In this document: positions 1-5,339 of the stretch, piece by piece
Numbering within the stretch: position 1 is the stretch's first letter
Layout: every line of letters starts with the position of its first letter
Origin: a virus
Virus record (IMG/VR): IMGVR_UViG_3300007770_000078
Location: 1 to 26,283 of that record
Length of the DNA: 26,283 bases
Direction: 5' to 3' (one strand)
The notes under the pieces: model-generated
Told to the model about the DNA's origin: nothing
Database searches by the model: none
Seen by the model: only the letters and a program-made list of their open reading frames with translations
Position numbers and translations under genes: made by a program

Positions 1-2
1 CG

Positions 3-176
3 ACCTTTGTTCTCTACGTCAATGAAGATTTGACCACGTCAAGTCTCGTGATCGCAAAGACGCGCAAAGACCGCGAGCAAGCCTGTTTGGTCTGGTCAGG
101 CAAGTCAGACGGCCTCAGTTATTCCACTAACCCCGCCCCTGATTGGCCCGAGCCACAAGAAGGAACGGAAATGTGA
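3..176 (+). CDS. 3' end of an unidentified gene (5' end outside window)
   Basis: An open frame runs from the window edge for 57 codons to TGA at 174-176. The visible C-terminus begins TFVLYVNEDLTTSSLV and ends in a Pro/Glu-rich tail (PAPDWPEPQEGTEM). The next gene's GTG at 173 overlaps the stop in a GTGA arrangement, which supports this frame as coding. I do not recognise a family; the fragment has no membrane segment and no cysteine pairs. Its place in front of small lysis-type genes suggests a small accessory or virion-end gene, but no function can be assigned. Confidence 0.55.
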   Translation, partial: TFVLYVNEDLTTSSLVIAKTRKDREQACLVWSGKSDGLSYSTNPAPDWPEPQEGTEM

Positions 177-322
177 CGCCGATTAAAACTGATGCCGACT
201 ACCGCGCGGCATTAAAAGAAATTGAAAGCCTTATGATGGCTGGGCCAGACTCCCCGGAAGGCGAAAAACTGGATGTCATGGTCACGCTTGTTGAGGCTTA
301 CGAAAAAGGAAAAGAAATGTGA
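173..322 (+). CDS. 49-aa protein resembling the N-terminal domain of HigA-type antitoxins
   Basis: It starts at GTG 173, overlapping the upstream stop, and ends at TGA 320-322, overlapping the next ATG (TGATG). The product (MTPIKTDADYRAALKEIESL, then a P-(D/E)-SPEG turn and LDVMVTLVEAYEKGKEM) fits the conserved N-terminal block I know from HigA antitoxins of COG5499: 'IKT-x-x-DY-x-x-AL-x-x-I', an acidic-Gly loop, then 'LE-x-x-x-x-LV-x-x-YE'. In HigA this block precedes a DNA-binding HTH domain. Here the protein stops exactly where the HTH would begin, and no HigB-like toxin is recognisable next to it. It could be an antitoxin-mimic that binds a host toxin, or a relic. Family resemblance is from memory of the motif, not from a search. 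Confidence 0.7.
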   Translation: MTPIKTDADYRAALKEIESLMMAGPDSPEGEKLDVMVTLVEAYEKGKEM

Positions 323-552
323 TGGAAGGAACTTTGATCGATATGCTGTTTGGGGTCGTGGTGATCCTGGGGGGCGGGGTGCTGAAACGCATATTTTTTT
401 TGCTCGATCGACTGCAGCAAGAGGACAAGATTATCCACGGTCGCCTGACCGAGCTCGCGACTGATGCCGTGTCGCGCCAGGAGCTGCAAGGGGCGATAGA
501 CCGCGTGCTTCAGCGCATAGACAAAATGGAAGAAAGGTTAATGTCTAAATGA
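322..552 (+). CDS. Small membrane protein with C-terminal coiled coil (possible holin or lysis accessory)
   Basis: ATG 322 follows the upstream TGA by overlap, with a purine-rich AAAGGAAAAG upstream; the frame also has a GTG one codon earlier. The 76-residue product has one hydrophobic segment at about residues 5-27 (IDMLFGVVVILGGGVLKRIFFLL), then a charged helix with heptad-like spacing (LDRLQQEDKIIHGRLTEL, then IDRVLQRIDKMEERL). One TM helix plus a coiled coil is typical of small phage proteins in lysis cassettes, such as the XhlA-like topology. The next two genes also encode membrane proteins, so a role in membrane permeabilisation is plausible. No sequence signature proves holin activity. 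Confidence 0.75.
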   Translation: MEGTLIDMLFGVVVILGGGVLKRIFFLLDRLQQEDKIIHGRLTELATDAVSRQELQGAIDRVLQRIDKMEERLMSK

Positions 553-737
553 AAGTATTTGATTATGCCCATGCCAGGGGCAAATACTGGCAACACCTCA
601 TACGGGCCAGCTTCATTGCTGGCCTTTTCATTTGTAGCGGGTTGATCGGACTGACACACGCTATCCTACCTTTCTGGATGCCAGAATTTCTGACGCTCGC
701 TAACAAGCGGATCGCGAAAGAACTTGAATGTGATTGA
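549..737 (+). CDS. DUF6356-like membrane protein
   Basis: ATG 549 overlaps the upstream stop (ATGA). The 62-residue product starts MKVFDYAHARGKYWQHLIRA and has a hydrophobic stretch (FIAGLFICSGLIGLTHAILPFW, about residues 22-43). The pattern 'F-x-x-H-x-x-x-x-x-Y-x-x-H...A', a TM segment and 'HA-x-LPF' matches what I remember of DUF6356, a small inner-membrane family common in alphaproteobacterial genomes and marine phages. In phages it often lies in lysis regions, and its neighbours here fit that. Biochemical function is unknown; a pinholin-like role is inference. Confidence 0.7.
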   Translation: MKVFDYAHARGKYWQHLIRASFIAGLFICSGLIGLTHAILPFWMPEFLTLANKRIAKELECD

Positions 738-1155
738 TCCCTTCAAAGGGCTCGATCAGTACGTCGAGCACCTGATTAAGACAAGACGTCGCAGCCTGGT
801 TCTCCTTACCATGACCCTCCTCCTGGTCGTGGTTGCTCTCCCAGGCTGCGCGTCGCTAAAAGAAGCTGGCTGGGTGACCGGAACTGCGCTGGTGACTGGT
901 GGAGCGGCCAGCCTGGTCGCTGGACCACTGCCAGCAGTAGCGGCCGCAAGCGCGGCCGGCGGACTTACTGCTGCAGTGATCCCTGACGCTTCGATGCCGA
1001 GTGCGCCGGAACAGGCGACAAGCGGTTGGGGAGCACTGGCAGTGCTGTTTGCGTCATCCGCGAAGTGGATAGGGCTATGCGCTCTTGCGTTCATCGTGCT
1101 CGGTTGGCTGATGCCCAGCCCGTTCAAGCTGAACCGACGTGAAAAAGCTCGTTGA
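730..1155 (+). CDS. Predicted lipoprotein with additional hydrophobic segments
   Basis: The likely start is GTG 730 (MIDPFKGLDQYVEHL), overlapping the previous stop; TTG 724 is also possible. Residues around 20-25 are KTRRR, followed by a hydrophobic signal (LVLLTMTLLLVVVALPGC) with a clear lipobox LPGC and Ala at +2. Beyond the lipobox there is a Gly/Ala-rich stretch and a strong TM segment near the C-terminus (KWIGLCALAFIVLGWLM), then a basic tail (FKLNRREKAR). A lipobox combined with a C-terminal TM is unusual. It might belong to the lysis set as a spanin-like or scaffold lipoprotein, or modify the envelope. It overlaps the next gene by 17 bases, so the cluster is translated as a unit. Confidence 0.7.
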   Translation: MIDPFKGLDQYVEHLIKTRRRSLVLLTMTLLLVVVALPGCASLKEAGWVTGTALVTGGAASLVAGPLPAVAAASAAGGLTAAVIPDASMPSAPEQATSGWGALAVLFASSAKWIGLCALAFIVLGWLMPSPFKLNRREKAR

Positions 1156-1441
1156 GGTTATCTGGATAGATGCTTTCATTGAGGGCGAGTGGAAAGAATT
1201 CGAGAAAACAAAAAAAGAAGACTGCCTGGTTAGTACCTACGGGTTACTGGTTGAGAAGTCTCGGGAGTGGGTCGTCCTGGCGATGACCTTTGTTCCTGGT
1301 AAATCCCCGTATTGGGGATCATTGTGGCACATCCCTCGCGGCATGGTTGTGCAGATTAATGAGTTGGCCGAAGTGCCGGACAAGCCGCGCAAACGTGAGG
1401 TGTTAGATGAACACCGAGAACCACCCAAAAACAATCTTTGA
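1139..1441 (+). CDS. Conserved small phage protein, function unknown
   Basis: GTG 1139 lies inside the end of the lipoprotein gene and the frame runs 100 codons. The product starts MKKLVEVIWIDAFIEGEWKE and has a beta-rich core (YGLLVEKSREWVVLAMTFVPG, then HIPRGMVVQINELAE). I recognise this layout from short phage proteins of the 'W-D-x-x...G-x-L-x-x-E-x-x-x-x-V-x-LA...IP-x-x-x-V-x-x-I-x-x-L' type, which recur near lysis and late genes with unknown function. It is soluble, with no signal peptide. The C-terminal 12 residues overlap the next gene. Confidence 0.7.
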   Translation: MKKLVEVIWIDAFIEGEWKEFEKTKKEDCLVSTYGLLVEKSREWVVLAMTFVPGKSPYWGSLWHIPRGMVVQINELAEVPDKPRKREVLDEHREPPKNNL

Positions 1442-1661
1442 AACCCCTGGACTTTGTTGCGAGATAGATATGAAGCTACCTGCGAACCCGATAACTCCTG
1501 GCGCCAATTTTCATTCTGAGCTGCTCGAGGCGAGGAATAAGGCGCAGGTGATCGACATATTATGTCGCAGGGGTTCACAGCAGGGCTGGTTCTCAGACAT
1601 GCCGGACGGGCTTTACGACAAGCTCCAGGGAATGCGCTCATCCTCCCCGCCAAAACAATAG
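1407..1661 (+). CDS. Hypothetical 84-aa protein
   Basis: ATG 1407 is preceded by GTGAGG at a workable distance. The product (MNTENHPKTIFETPGLCCEI...) has no recognised domain. Its middle (FHSELLEARNKAQVIDILCR) is probably helical, and the C-terminus is Ser/Pro-rich (MRSSSPPKQ). The gene overlaps the upstream gene by 35 bases and the downstream nuclease by 100 bases. That is long even for this compact cluster, so either this frame or the 5' part of the nuclease frame may be non-coding. A fused ancestral protein split by a frameshift is another possibility. Confidence 0.5.
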   Translation: MNTENHPKTIFETPGLCCEIDMKLPANPITPGANFHSELLEARNKAQVIDILCRRGSQQGWFSDMPDGLYDKLQGMRSSSPPKQ

Positions 1662-2029
1662 GCGCTGCCGGCGAGCAGCTCTTCTACTCCCGCGCTCTGC
1701 GGCGCGGCTTCAACGTCTCGGTACCGATAGGCGACAATTCGCGTTACGATTGTCTGATTGACACGAGCACCAAAATCCACCGAATACAGATCAAGACATC
1801 AAGCAAGCCAGACGGTCACTCAGGGCGCTACGGTTTCTCCTTAATGCATGGTTCAGTGGGGCACACCTACGACGGAGAGGACTTCGACTTTTTCGCGCTG
1901 GTCTGTCTCGATGTCGATGTACTATATATAGTACCTATAGCGGAGCTCGAGGGACGGACCACAGCGAAGGTGCGAAGGGGTGTCGAAACCCGTTTGGAAC
2001 AGTATCGTGAAGCCTGGTCTCAGCTCTGA
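1562..2029 (+). CDS. Stand-alone PD-(D/E)XK family nuclease
   Basis: The 155-residue product contains the core motif of PD-(D/E)XK enzymes: Glu38 in GEQLFYSRALRRGF, Asp63 in SRYDCLID, and a Q-I-K triad at 76-78 in RIQIKTSS. The order and spacing resemble the PDDEXK_5 or homing-endonuclease-like group, where Gln replaces the usual Glu of E-x-K. The 30 residues before the core look unrelated to the family. The start at ATG 1562 is nevertheless supported by AGGTGATC at 1546-1553, an extended Shine-Dalgarno match 8 bases upstream. It is the last gene of the cluster, ending two bases before a TTTGGTATACA repeat. The role is unknown; host DNA degradation, junction cleavage or exclusion are possible. 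Confidence 0.75.
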   Translation: MSQGFTAGLVLRHAGRALRQAPGNALILPAKTIGAAGEQLFYSRALRRGFNVSVPIGDNSRYDCLIDTSTKIHRIQIKTSSKPDGHSGRYGFSLMHGSVGHTYDGEDFDFFALVCLDVDVLYIVPIAELEGRTTAKVRRGVETRLEQYREAWSQL

Positions 2030-2052
2030 TTTGGTATACATTTTGGTATACT
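2030..2052 (+). repeat. Tandem TTTGGTATACW pair with embedded extended -10
   Basis: Two 11-mers, TTTGGTATACA and TTTGGTATACT, lie 12 bases apart immediately after the nuclease stop codon. The second contains TGGTATACT, a good extended -10 (TGn followed by TATACT, 5 of 6 to consensus). It could therefore serve as a promoter for the 28-codon ORF at 2073, with the repeats as an overlapping operator. There is no convincing -35. Each unit contains the self-complementary core GTATAC. Confidence 0.55.
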
Positions 2053-2072
2053 TTTAGAACTGGAGAAGGTAA

Positions 2073-2159
2073 GTGACTGATTTTAAAGAAGAAAATATGC
2101 CTATTGGTACCGAGGAGAGGAACCCGACGCACTTTTTTCCCTCGTTTCAGAATCACTAA
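2073..2159 (+). CDS. Candidate 28-aa leader peptide
   Basis: GTG 2073 is preceded by GGAGAAGG at 2062-2069, a strong ribosome-binding site with short spacing. The frame encodes MTDFKEENMPIGTEERNPTH followed by FFPSFQNH and stops at TAA 2157-2159, exactly at the edge of the palindrome at 2159-2180. No family is recognisable. A short translated ORF ending on a hairpin suggests a leader peptide or a degraded gene start. It may be only a chance frame, so confidence is limited. Confidence 0.35.
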   Translation: MTDFKEENMPIGTEERNPTHFFPSFQNH

Positions 2160-2180
2160 AACACTGTATATATAGTGTTT
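2159..2180. repeat. 22-bp near-perfect palindrome
   Basis: AAACACT and AGTGTTT arms flank an AT-rich centre (GTATATAT). No T-tract follows, so this is unlikely to be a simple terminator. It may be an operator or an easily melted site. Confidence 0.55.
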
Positions 2181-2183
2181 CCG

Positions 2184-2220
2184 TCCCAGTTAGTCCCAGT
2201 TAGTCCCAGCTCTTCCCAGT
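2184..2220. repeat. Four phased TCCCAG(T/C) direct repeats, 10-bp period
   Basis: TCCCAGTTAG occurs twice (2184, 2194), followed by TCCCAGCTCT (2204) and TCCCAGTGAT (2214). The exact 10-base period aligns the copies on one helix face. AGTCCCA also occurs in the non-coding region before the terminase genes. Likely binding sites for one protein; which protein is not evident. Confidence 0.65.
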
Positions 2221-2222
2221 GA

Positions 2223-2244
2223 TTTGGTATACATTTGGTGTACT
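2223..2244. repeat. Second tandem TTTGGTRTACW pair
   Basis: TTTGGTATACA (2223-2233) is joined without a gap to TTTGGTGTACT (2234-2244), then an 8-base T run. The pair lies just upstream of the -35 of the promoter at 2262, a position suited to activation or repression. Confidence 0.6.
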
Positions 2245-2261
2245 TTTTTTTGCCTATAGCC

Positions 2262-2290
2262 TTGTACAAAGTACACTGTTTTGATATTCT
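2262..2290 (+). promoter_or_regulatory. Predicted sigma70-type promoter for the small-gene/integrase operon
   Basis: TTGTAC (2262-2267), a 17-base spacer and TATTCT (2285-2290). The same -10 hexamer is used in the predicted promoter of the leftward recombination operon. GTAC-AAA-GTAC dyad symmetry overlaps the -35. Transcripts would carry a leader of about 150 bases before the gene at 2443. Confidence 0.5.
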
Positions 2291-2442
2291 TAAGTCTGCG
2301 GGGGGGATCGATGGACAAGAAACCCTGACACCGAGTGGGAAGCCAGCTCTCACAAAACGCCGAAAGGCAACAGACAGCTGAAGTTGATAGCGACAAGCCA
2401 AAACGGTTTGTCAGTGTCAACACAGCAACACAGGAGAACGAG

Positions 2443-2808
2443 ATGAAACTTTTTCAGAACCAAGTGATCTTCAAAAACTTCCGAGCGATCAACCGAGCCG
2501 GATCAGAAGCCGAGGATAAGTTCCCGGCGCTGCGGGTGCATCGCGACCTGATGACCTACGGCTCAAAAAGCTGGGAACCGGAGTTCTTCGCTCATTACGA
2601 TCACGTCGCCGACATCGACGCCGACGATCCCGAGGATGCGTACCTGGTACACAACCGCTACGGGGTATTCGGTGACGAAGAGGACGAAGACCGAATCCAC
2701 AAGATTGCGGAGAACGTCAGCTCACTGAGCATCGGCGACCTGGTCGAACAGGATGGCAAGTACTTCATTTGCGACCTGGTCGGCTTCTCGGAAATCGAGA
2801 TTGCTTAA
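2443..2808 (+). CDS. Acidic hypothetical protein, early operon
   Basis: ATG 2443 has CAGGAGAACGAG upstream, a clear ribosome-binding site. The frame is open upstream to GTG 2335, but that start lacks such a signal. The 121-residue product begins MKLFQNQVIFKNFRAINRAG and has a strongly acidic middle (DIDADDPEDAYL, GDEEDEDR) and a beta-rich end (IGDLVEQDGKYFICDLVGF). The C-terminal 'GDL-x...-G-x-Y-F-x-C' pattern recurs in small plasmid and phage proteins of unknown function. The acidity could suit a DNA-mimic or protein-binding role, but nothing supports this directly. First gene after the promoter at 2262. Confidence 0.7.
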   Translation: MKLFQNQVIFKNFRAINRAGSEAEDKFPALRVHRDLMTYGSKSWEPEFFAHYDHVADIDADDPEDAYLVHNRYGVFGDEEDEDRIHKIAENVSSLSIGDLVEQDGKYFICDLVGFSEIEIA

Positions 2809-2818
2809 ACAAACTAAC

Positions 2819-2838
2819 GCCGCCCCTTCGGGGGCGGC
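2819..2838. repeat. GC-rich cUUCGg tetraloop hairpin, copy 1
   Basis: GCCGCCCC-TTCG-GGGGCGGC, perfect 8-bp stem, with no T-tract after it; CACAGGAGG follows 6 bases later. It is repeated almost identically, with flanks, at 3070-3089. The lack of a U run argues against a strong intrinsic terminator. It more likely stabilises mRNA ends or separates cistrons. Confidence 0.7.
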
Positions 2839-2855
2839 ACAGCACAGGAGGCCAC

Positions 2856-3059
2856 ATGGCACACAACCTCGAAGATAAGTTTTTTGACCTCGATGGAGGC
2901 ACCTGGAGAATTCTTACTTCAGGTGTGACCGACGAACGCGGAACTTTAGTTCACGCTGTTCACACGACCGAAGGTCGCCAGCAAAGCAATGGCTGGTACC
3001 CGAGGCAGACCCAGGTCTTTATCGATCCCGCGATTGTGCGGGACGATGTCGCGGCCTAA
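2856..3059 (+). CDS. Hypothetical 67-aa protein
   Basis: ATG 2856 lies 4 bases after AGGAGG (2846-2851), a near-perfect ribosome-binding site. The product begins MAHNLEDKFFDLDGGTWRIL and ends in FIDPAIVRDDVAA. It is small, soluble and probably beta-rich (TWRILTSGV, LVHAVHTTEG). I do not recognise a family. The gene sits between two copies of the same GC hairpin, which suggests this stretch arose as separately exchanged gene cassettes. Confidence 0.65.
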   Translation: MAHNLEDKFFDLDGGTWRILTSGVTDERGTLVHAVHTTEGRQQSNGWYPRQTQVFIDPAIVRDDVAA

Positions 3060-3069
3060 CACAAACAAC

Positions 3070-3089
3070 GCCGCCCCTTCGGGGGCGGC
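3070..3089. repeat. GC-rich cUUCGg tetraloop hairpin, copy 2
   Basis: Same stem-loop as at 2819-2838, again preceded by ACAAAC and followed shortly by CACAGGAGAG. The conserved hairpin-plus-SD unit is used twice in one operon. Confidence 0.7.
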
Positions 3090-3105
3090 TCACAGGAGAG
3101 AAAAG

Positions 3106-3339
3106 ATGAAACACAGCAGACAAACGACCTTCAGCGTAAAAGGTGAGAAGGTTTCCGTTAAAGCGCGGCGCATTACACCCGGCGGAGGCAACATCCGCTA
3201 CTCGGTCAATGTAAACGGATCAATCTACAAAGTTGGCATACCCATTGTTGATCTCCCCTCGGGTCTAAACATGGATTACAACGCTCTGGGTATGGCGATG
3301 GAAAAGGGATTCGCCAAGTGGCTCAACGAAACACACTAG
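3106..3339 (+). CDS. Hypothetical 77-aa basic protein
   Basis: ATG 3106 follows CACAGGAGAG. The product starts MKHSRQTTFSVKGEKVSVKA and is basic in its first half and beta-rich (YSVNVNGSIYKVGIPIV), then ends in a helix (MAMEKGFAKWLNETH). No family recognised. The basic N-terminus could contact nucleic acid, but this is only a composition argument. It is followed by a hairpin (ACACGGG...CCCGTGT, 3345-3368). Confidence 0.65.
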   Translation: MKHSRQTTFSVKGEKVSVKARRITPGGGNIRYSVNVNGSIYKVGIPIVDLPSGLNMDYNALGMAMEKGFAKWLNETH

Positions 3340-3344
3340 TCGAA

Positions 3345-3368
3345 ACACGGGGCGGCAACGTCCCGTGT
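3345..3368. repeat. Intercistronic hairpin
   Basis: ACACGGG (3345-3351) pairs with CCCGTGT (3362-3368) around a 10-base loop; no T-tract. Another cistron-separating stem of the small-gene operon. Confidence 0.5.
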
Positions 3369-3412
3369 CTGCGTCATGTAGGCGCACTGATGAGACTTCA
3401 AGGAGAACTAAC

Positions 3413-3661
3413 ATGAATGCGATAGGCGATTATGAATTCAGCGATTTTGCGATCGAAGTTTTGGCGCTGTCCGTTGATCAACCGGCTGAAGACAATATCG
3501 AGAGAGCGTCGGACGTACTCTACTTATTGGCAAAGGCGTTAGAGAGCGCAGCTGTGAGCCCTGAGTATGAGCATGAGCCACATCCTCTTGCGAAGGAATT
3601 TCGTGACGTGTCGGAAGCCCTTAACGAGCTTAGGGATCACGTTTTTCGTTTGGAGATTTGA
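3413..3661 (+). CDS. Hypothetical 82-aa acidic helical protein
   Basis: ATG 3413 is preceded by AAGGAG (3400-3405). The product starts MNAIGDYEFSDFAIEVLALS and reads as a mostly helical, acidic protein (ERASDVLYLLAKALESAA, then LAKEFRDVSEALNELRDHVF). No catalytic motif or membrane segment is visible. It might be a small helical-bundle regulator or anti-host protein typical of early regions; function cannot be assigned. Confidence 0.65.
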   Translation: MNAIGDYEFSDFAIEVLALSVDQPAEDNIERASDVLYLLAKALESAAVSPEYEHEPHPLAKEFRDVSEALNELRDHVFRLEI

Positions 3662-3662
3662 C

Positions 3663-3785
3663 ATGAATATCATTTTGCAAGCACTGCTCCTGGGCTTCGG
3701 CCTGGGTGCTATAGTCATTGTTGCTTACCTTATCGACGAAGCTCGATACCAGTTAGCGATTCGAAAGCTCGATGACAACTTCTAA
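3663..3785 (+). CDS. Single-pass membrane peptide, 40 aa
   Basis: ATG 3663 lies one base after the upstream stop, with GGAG in TTTGGAGATTTGAC. The product has one hydrophobic helix (about residues 3-24, IILQALLLGFGLGAIVIVAYLI) followed by a charged tail (DEARYQLAIRKLDDNF). Such short membrane peptides are common in phage early regions. The last 14 bases overlap the next gene. Confidence 0.65.
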   Translation: MNIILQALLLGFGLGAIVIVAYLIDEARYQLAIRKLDDNF

Positions 3786-3972
3786 CCAGCAGCTCATTGC
3801 ACTGATGAGCAAACATCGACTCACCAGCTCGGAGGTTGCGGAGCTGACGCATGTGTCGATCGATACGGTGCGAGCCTGGAGGTGTTCCCCGAACACTTCC
3901 AGGCATCGCGTGATGCCGAAAGGCTTACTGGAGCTTCTGGAAATCAAACTCGATAAAGGAGAGTTAAGATGA
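3772..3972 (+). CDS. Small helix-turn-helix DNA-binding protein, candidate integrase regulator or Xis
   Basis: ATG 3772 overlaps the upstream stop, and the stop overlaps the integrase start (ATGA at 3969-3972), so the two are probably translationally coupled. The 66-residue product has an HTH at about residues 13-37 (KHRLTSSEVAELTHVSIDTV, then RAWRCSP), the pattern of Cro/C1- or MerR-like DNA-binding domains, and a C-terminal helix (LLELLEIKL). Coupling to the integrase suggests control of integration or excision, or repression of this operon. The TTTGGTRTACW repeats are possible targets, but that is inference. Confidence 0.7.
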   Translation: MTTSNQQLIALMSKHRLTSSEVAELTHVSIDTVRAWRCSPNTSRHRVMPKGLLELLEIKLDKGELR

Positions 3973-5339
3973 CAGTCAACATATTAGAAGAGAAGGACGT
4001 CGCCAAAGCGACTCGATCCGTCAGTGACGGTGGTCAGTGGAAAGGGCTGATGCTTCTTGTGAAGGACGGTCGCAAGTATTGGCAAGGGCGTTACCACTAC
4101 AACGGCAAGCGCGACACGATGCGCCTCGGCGTTTACGGTGAAGAACGCGGCCTGGAGTGGGCGCGTGGTCAGTACACCGAGCGTGTTCTGAATCCGCTTT
4201 CGAAAGGCAGGAACCCGAAAGCCAAAGAGCTTTCGTTCAAAGCGGCTGCAAACGTCAGCGGTGTGCGTACTTTCGAGTCGTATGCCGAAGACTGGTACGC
4301 GCTGCGCTCAACCGAGTGGACCAGCGAGAAGTACAAGAGGGCAGTACGCGGTCGCCTCGAGAACCATCTGTATCCGGCTTTTCGTTCGTTGCCCGTGGAT
4401 CAGATTTCGACTCCGATGATTAAGGAGCTGCTGAAAAAGTTTCACGGCAAGGACAAGAAGTCGGCCAAGCTCGAGACTCGCGACAAGTGCAAAGAGCACC
4501 TGGTCGGCATCTTCGCGTTGGCGATGGACGATACCGACGTGAATGATCAGCCGGTGCTCGTGAAGAACCCAGCGTCGTTTGATCTTAAGAATACCCAGCT
4601 GCAGAAAAAGAAGGGTACGCTTAAGGTCTCGCACCGTCGCATGCTTGCCCCCGATGACGAGGGCTTTCTCGCGACCTGGTCTGCGCTGCCTGGGTTCTGG
4701 GCTGAGATCGACAGCTACCGGGGCAATAGCGGTAACAGTCTCGCAAGCTCGTCAGGTCAGTCCGGTCATAACGCTCTGACCAAGCTGGGCCTGAAGCTCT
4801 TAATCCTGACGATGGTGCGTCCGGTGGAGCTGCGTGAGGCCAAGTGGAGTGAGTTCGACTTCGACAAGAAGCTCTGGGTGATCCCAGCGCGTCGGATGAA
4901 GATGGACACACCGCACCTGGTGCCGTTGTCACGTCAGGTAATCCAGCTGCTCAACGAGCTCCGTCAAATCTCGGGTGAGTGCAAGCACCTGTTTCCCAGG
5001 CTGATCAAAAAGGGCGGCGCCCTGGACGACTCTGGGTGCCAGGGTGAATCGACACTGCAGAAGGCGATCTACGCGATGGGTTACGAAGCGAACCCGCACG
5101 GGTTTCGCCGGATGGCGTCGAGCTTCTTACACTCCCAGGAGATTGGCGAAGAGGGCGAAGAGCGAGCGATGTTCGACTCGCTCTGGGTGGAGTTCCAGCT
5201 TGCCCACGTCGATCCCAACAAGGTCCGAAAGAGCTACAACGAGGCGGATTACCTCAAGGCGCGTCGGAGGATGCTTCAGTACTACGCGGACGCAGTTGTC
5301 CCGAGCCCAGCATTGAAGCTCGTTTCGAGGTCTGCTTAA
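3969..5339 (+). CDS. int: P4-type tyrosine recombinase (phage integrase)
   Basis: The 456-residue product has the full tyrosine-recombinase layout. An N-terminal arm-binding region is seen around residues 20-70 (KGLMLLVKDGRKYWQGRYHY, then RLGVYGEE). A SAM-like core-binding domain lies at about 101-215 (TFESYAEDWYALRS, HLYPAFRSLPVDQIS). The catalytic domain shows Arg284 (MVRPVELREAKW), Lys311 (RRMKMDTPHLVPLS), His377-x-x-Arg380 (NPHGFRRMASS), His413 (QLAHVDPN) and the nucleophile Tyr423 (VRKSYNEADYL). 'QLAH...VRKSYN-x-ADYL-x-x-R-R-x-M' is characteristic of P4-like integrases. The enzyme would join phage attP to a host attB. All catalytic residues are present. The 3' end overlaps the oppositely oriented AlpA-like gene by 86 bases. 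Confidence 0.95.
   Translation: MTVNILEEKDVAKATRSVSDGGQWKGLMLLVKDGRKYWQGRYHYNGKRDTMRLGVYGEERGLEWARGQYTERVLNPLSKGRNPKAKELSFKAAANVSGVRTFESYAEDWYALRSTEWTSEKYKRAVRGRLENHLYPAFRSLPVDQISTPMIKELLKKFHGKDKKSAKLETRDKCKEHLVGIFALAMDDTDVNDQPVLVKNPASFDLKNTQLQKKKGTLKVSHRRMLAPDDEGFLATWSALPGFWAEIDSYRGNSGNSLASSSGQSGHNALTKLGLKLLILTMVRPVELREAKWSEFDFDKKLWVIPARRMKMDTPHLVPLSRQVIQLLNELRQISGECKHLFPRLIKKGGALDDSGCQGESTLQKAIYAMGYEANPHGFRRMASSFLHSQEIGEEGEERAMFDSLWVEFQLAHVDPNKVRKSYNEADYLKARRRMLQYYADAVVPSPALKLVSRSA

Larger units (their letters stand above)
2030..2442 (+). promoter_or_regulatory. Non-coding regulatory region with repeats upstream of the early small-gene/integrase operon
   Basis: This 413-base stretch has no long ORF. 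In order it holds: TTTGGTATACA (2030-2040) and TTTGGTATACT (2042-2052); a short leader ORF (2073-2159); a near-perfect palindrome AAACACT-GTATATAT-AGTGTTT (2159-2180); four TCCCAG units at an exact 10-base period (2184, 2194, 2204, 2214); TTTGGTATACA (2223-2233) directly joined to TTTGGTGTACT (2234-2244); a promoter (2262-2290); and about 150 bases of leader before ATG 2443. The 10-11 base spacing puts the repeats on one face of the helix, as expected for cooperative protein binding. It could be an operator array or attP-type arm sites for the nearby integrase. Confidence 0.7.

Noticed and set aside
3-322. HigBA toxin-antitoxin pair at the left end
   Set aside because: The upstream partial product does not resemble HigB, and the HigA-like protein lacks its HTH. 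Only the orphan N-domain is supported.
1-1155. Endolysin gene in the lysis-type cluster
   Set aside because: None of the visible products has muramidase, amidase or transglycosylase motifs. If present it lies outside the window.
2184-2220. TCCCAG repeats as a CRISPR array
   Set aside because: Units are 6-7 bases at a 10-base period, with no 20-40 base repeats, no unique spacers and no cas genes.
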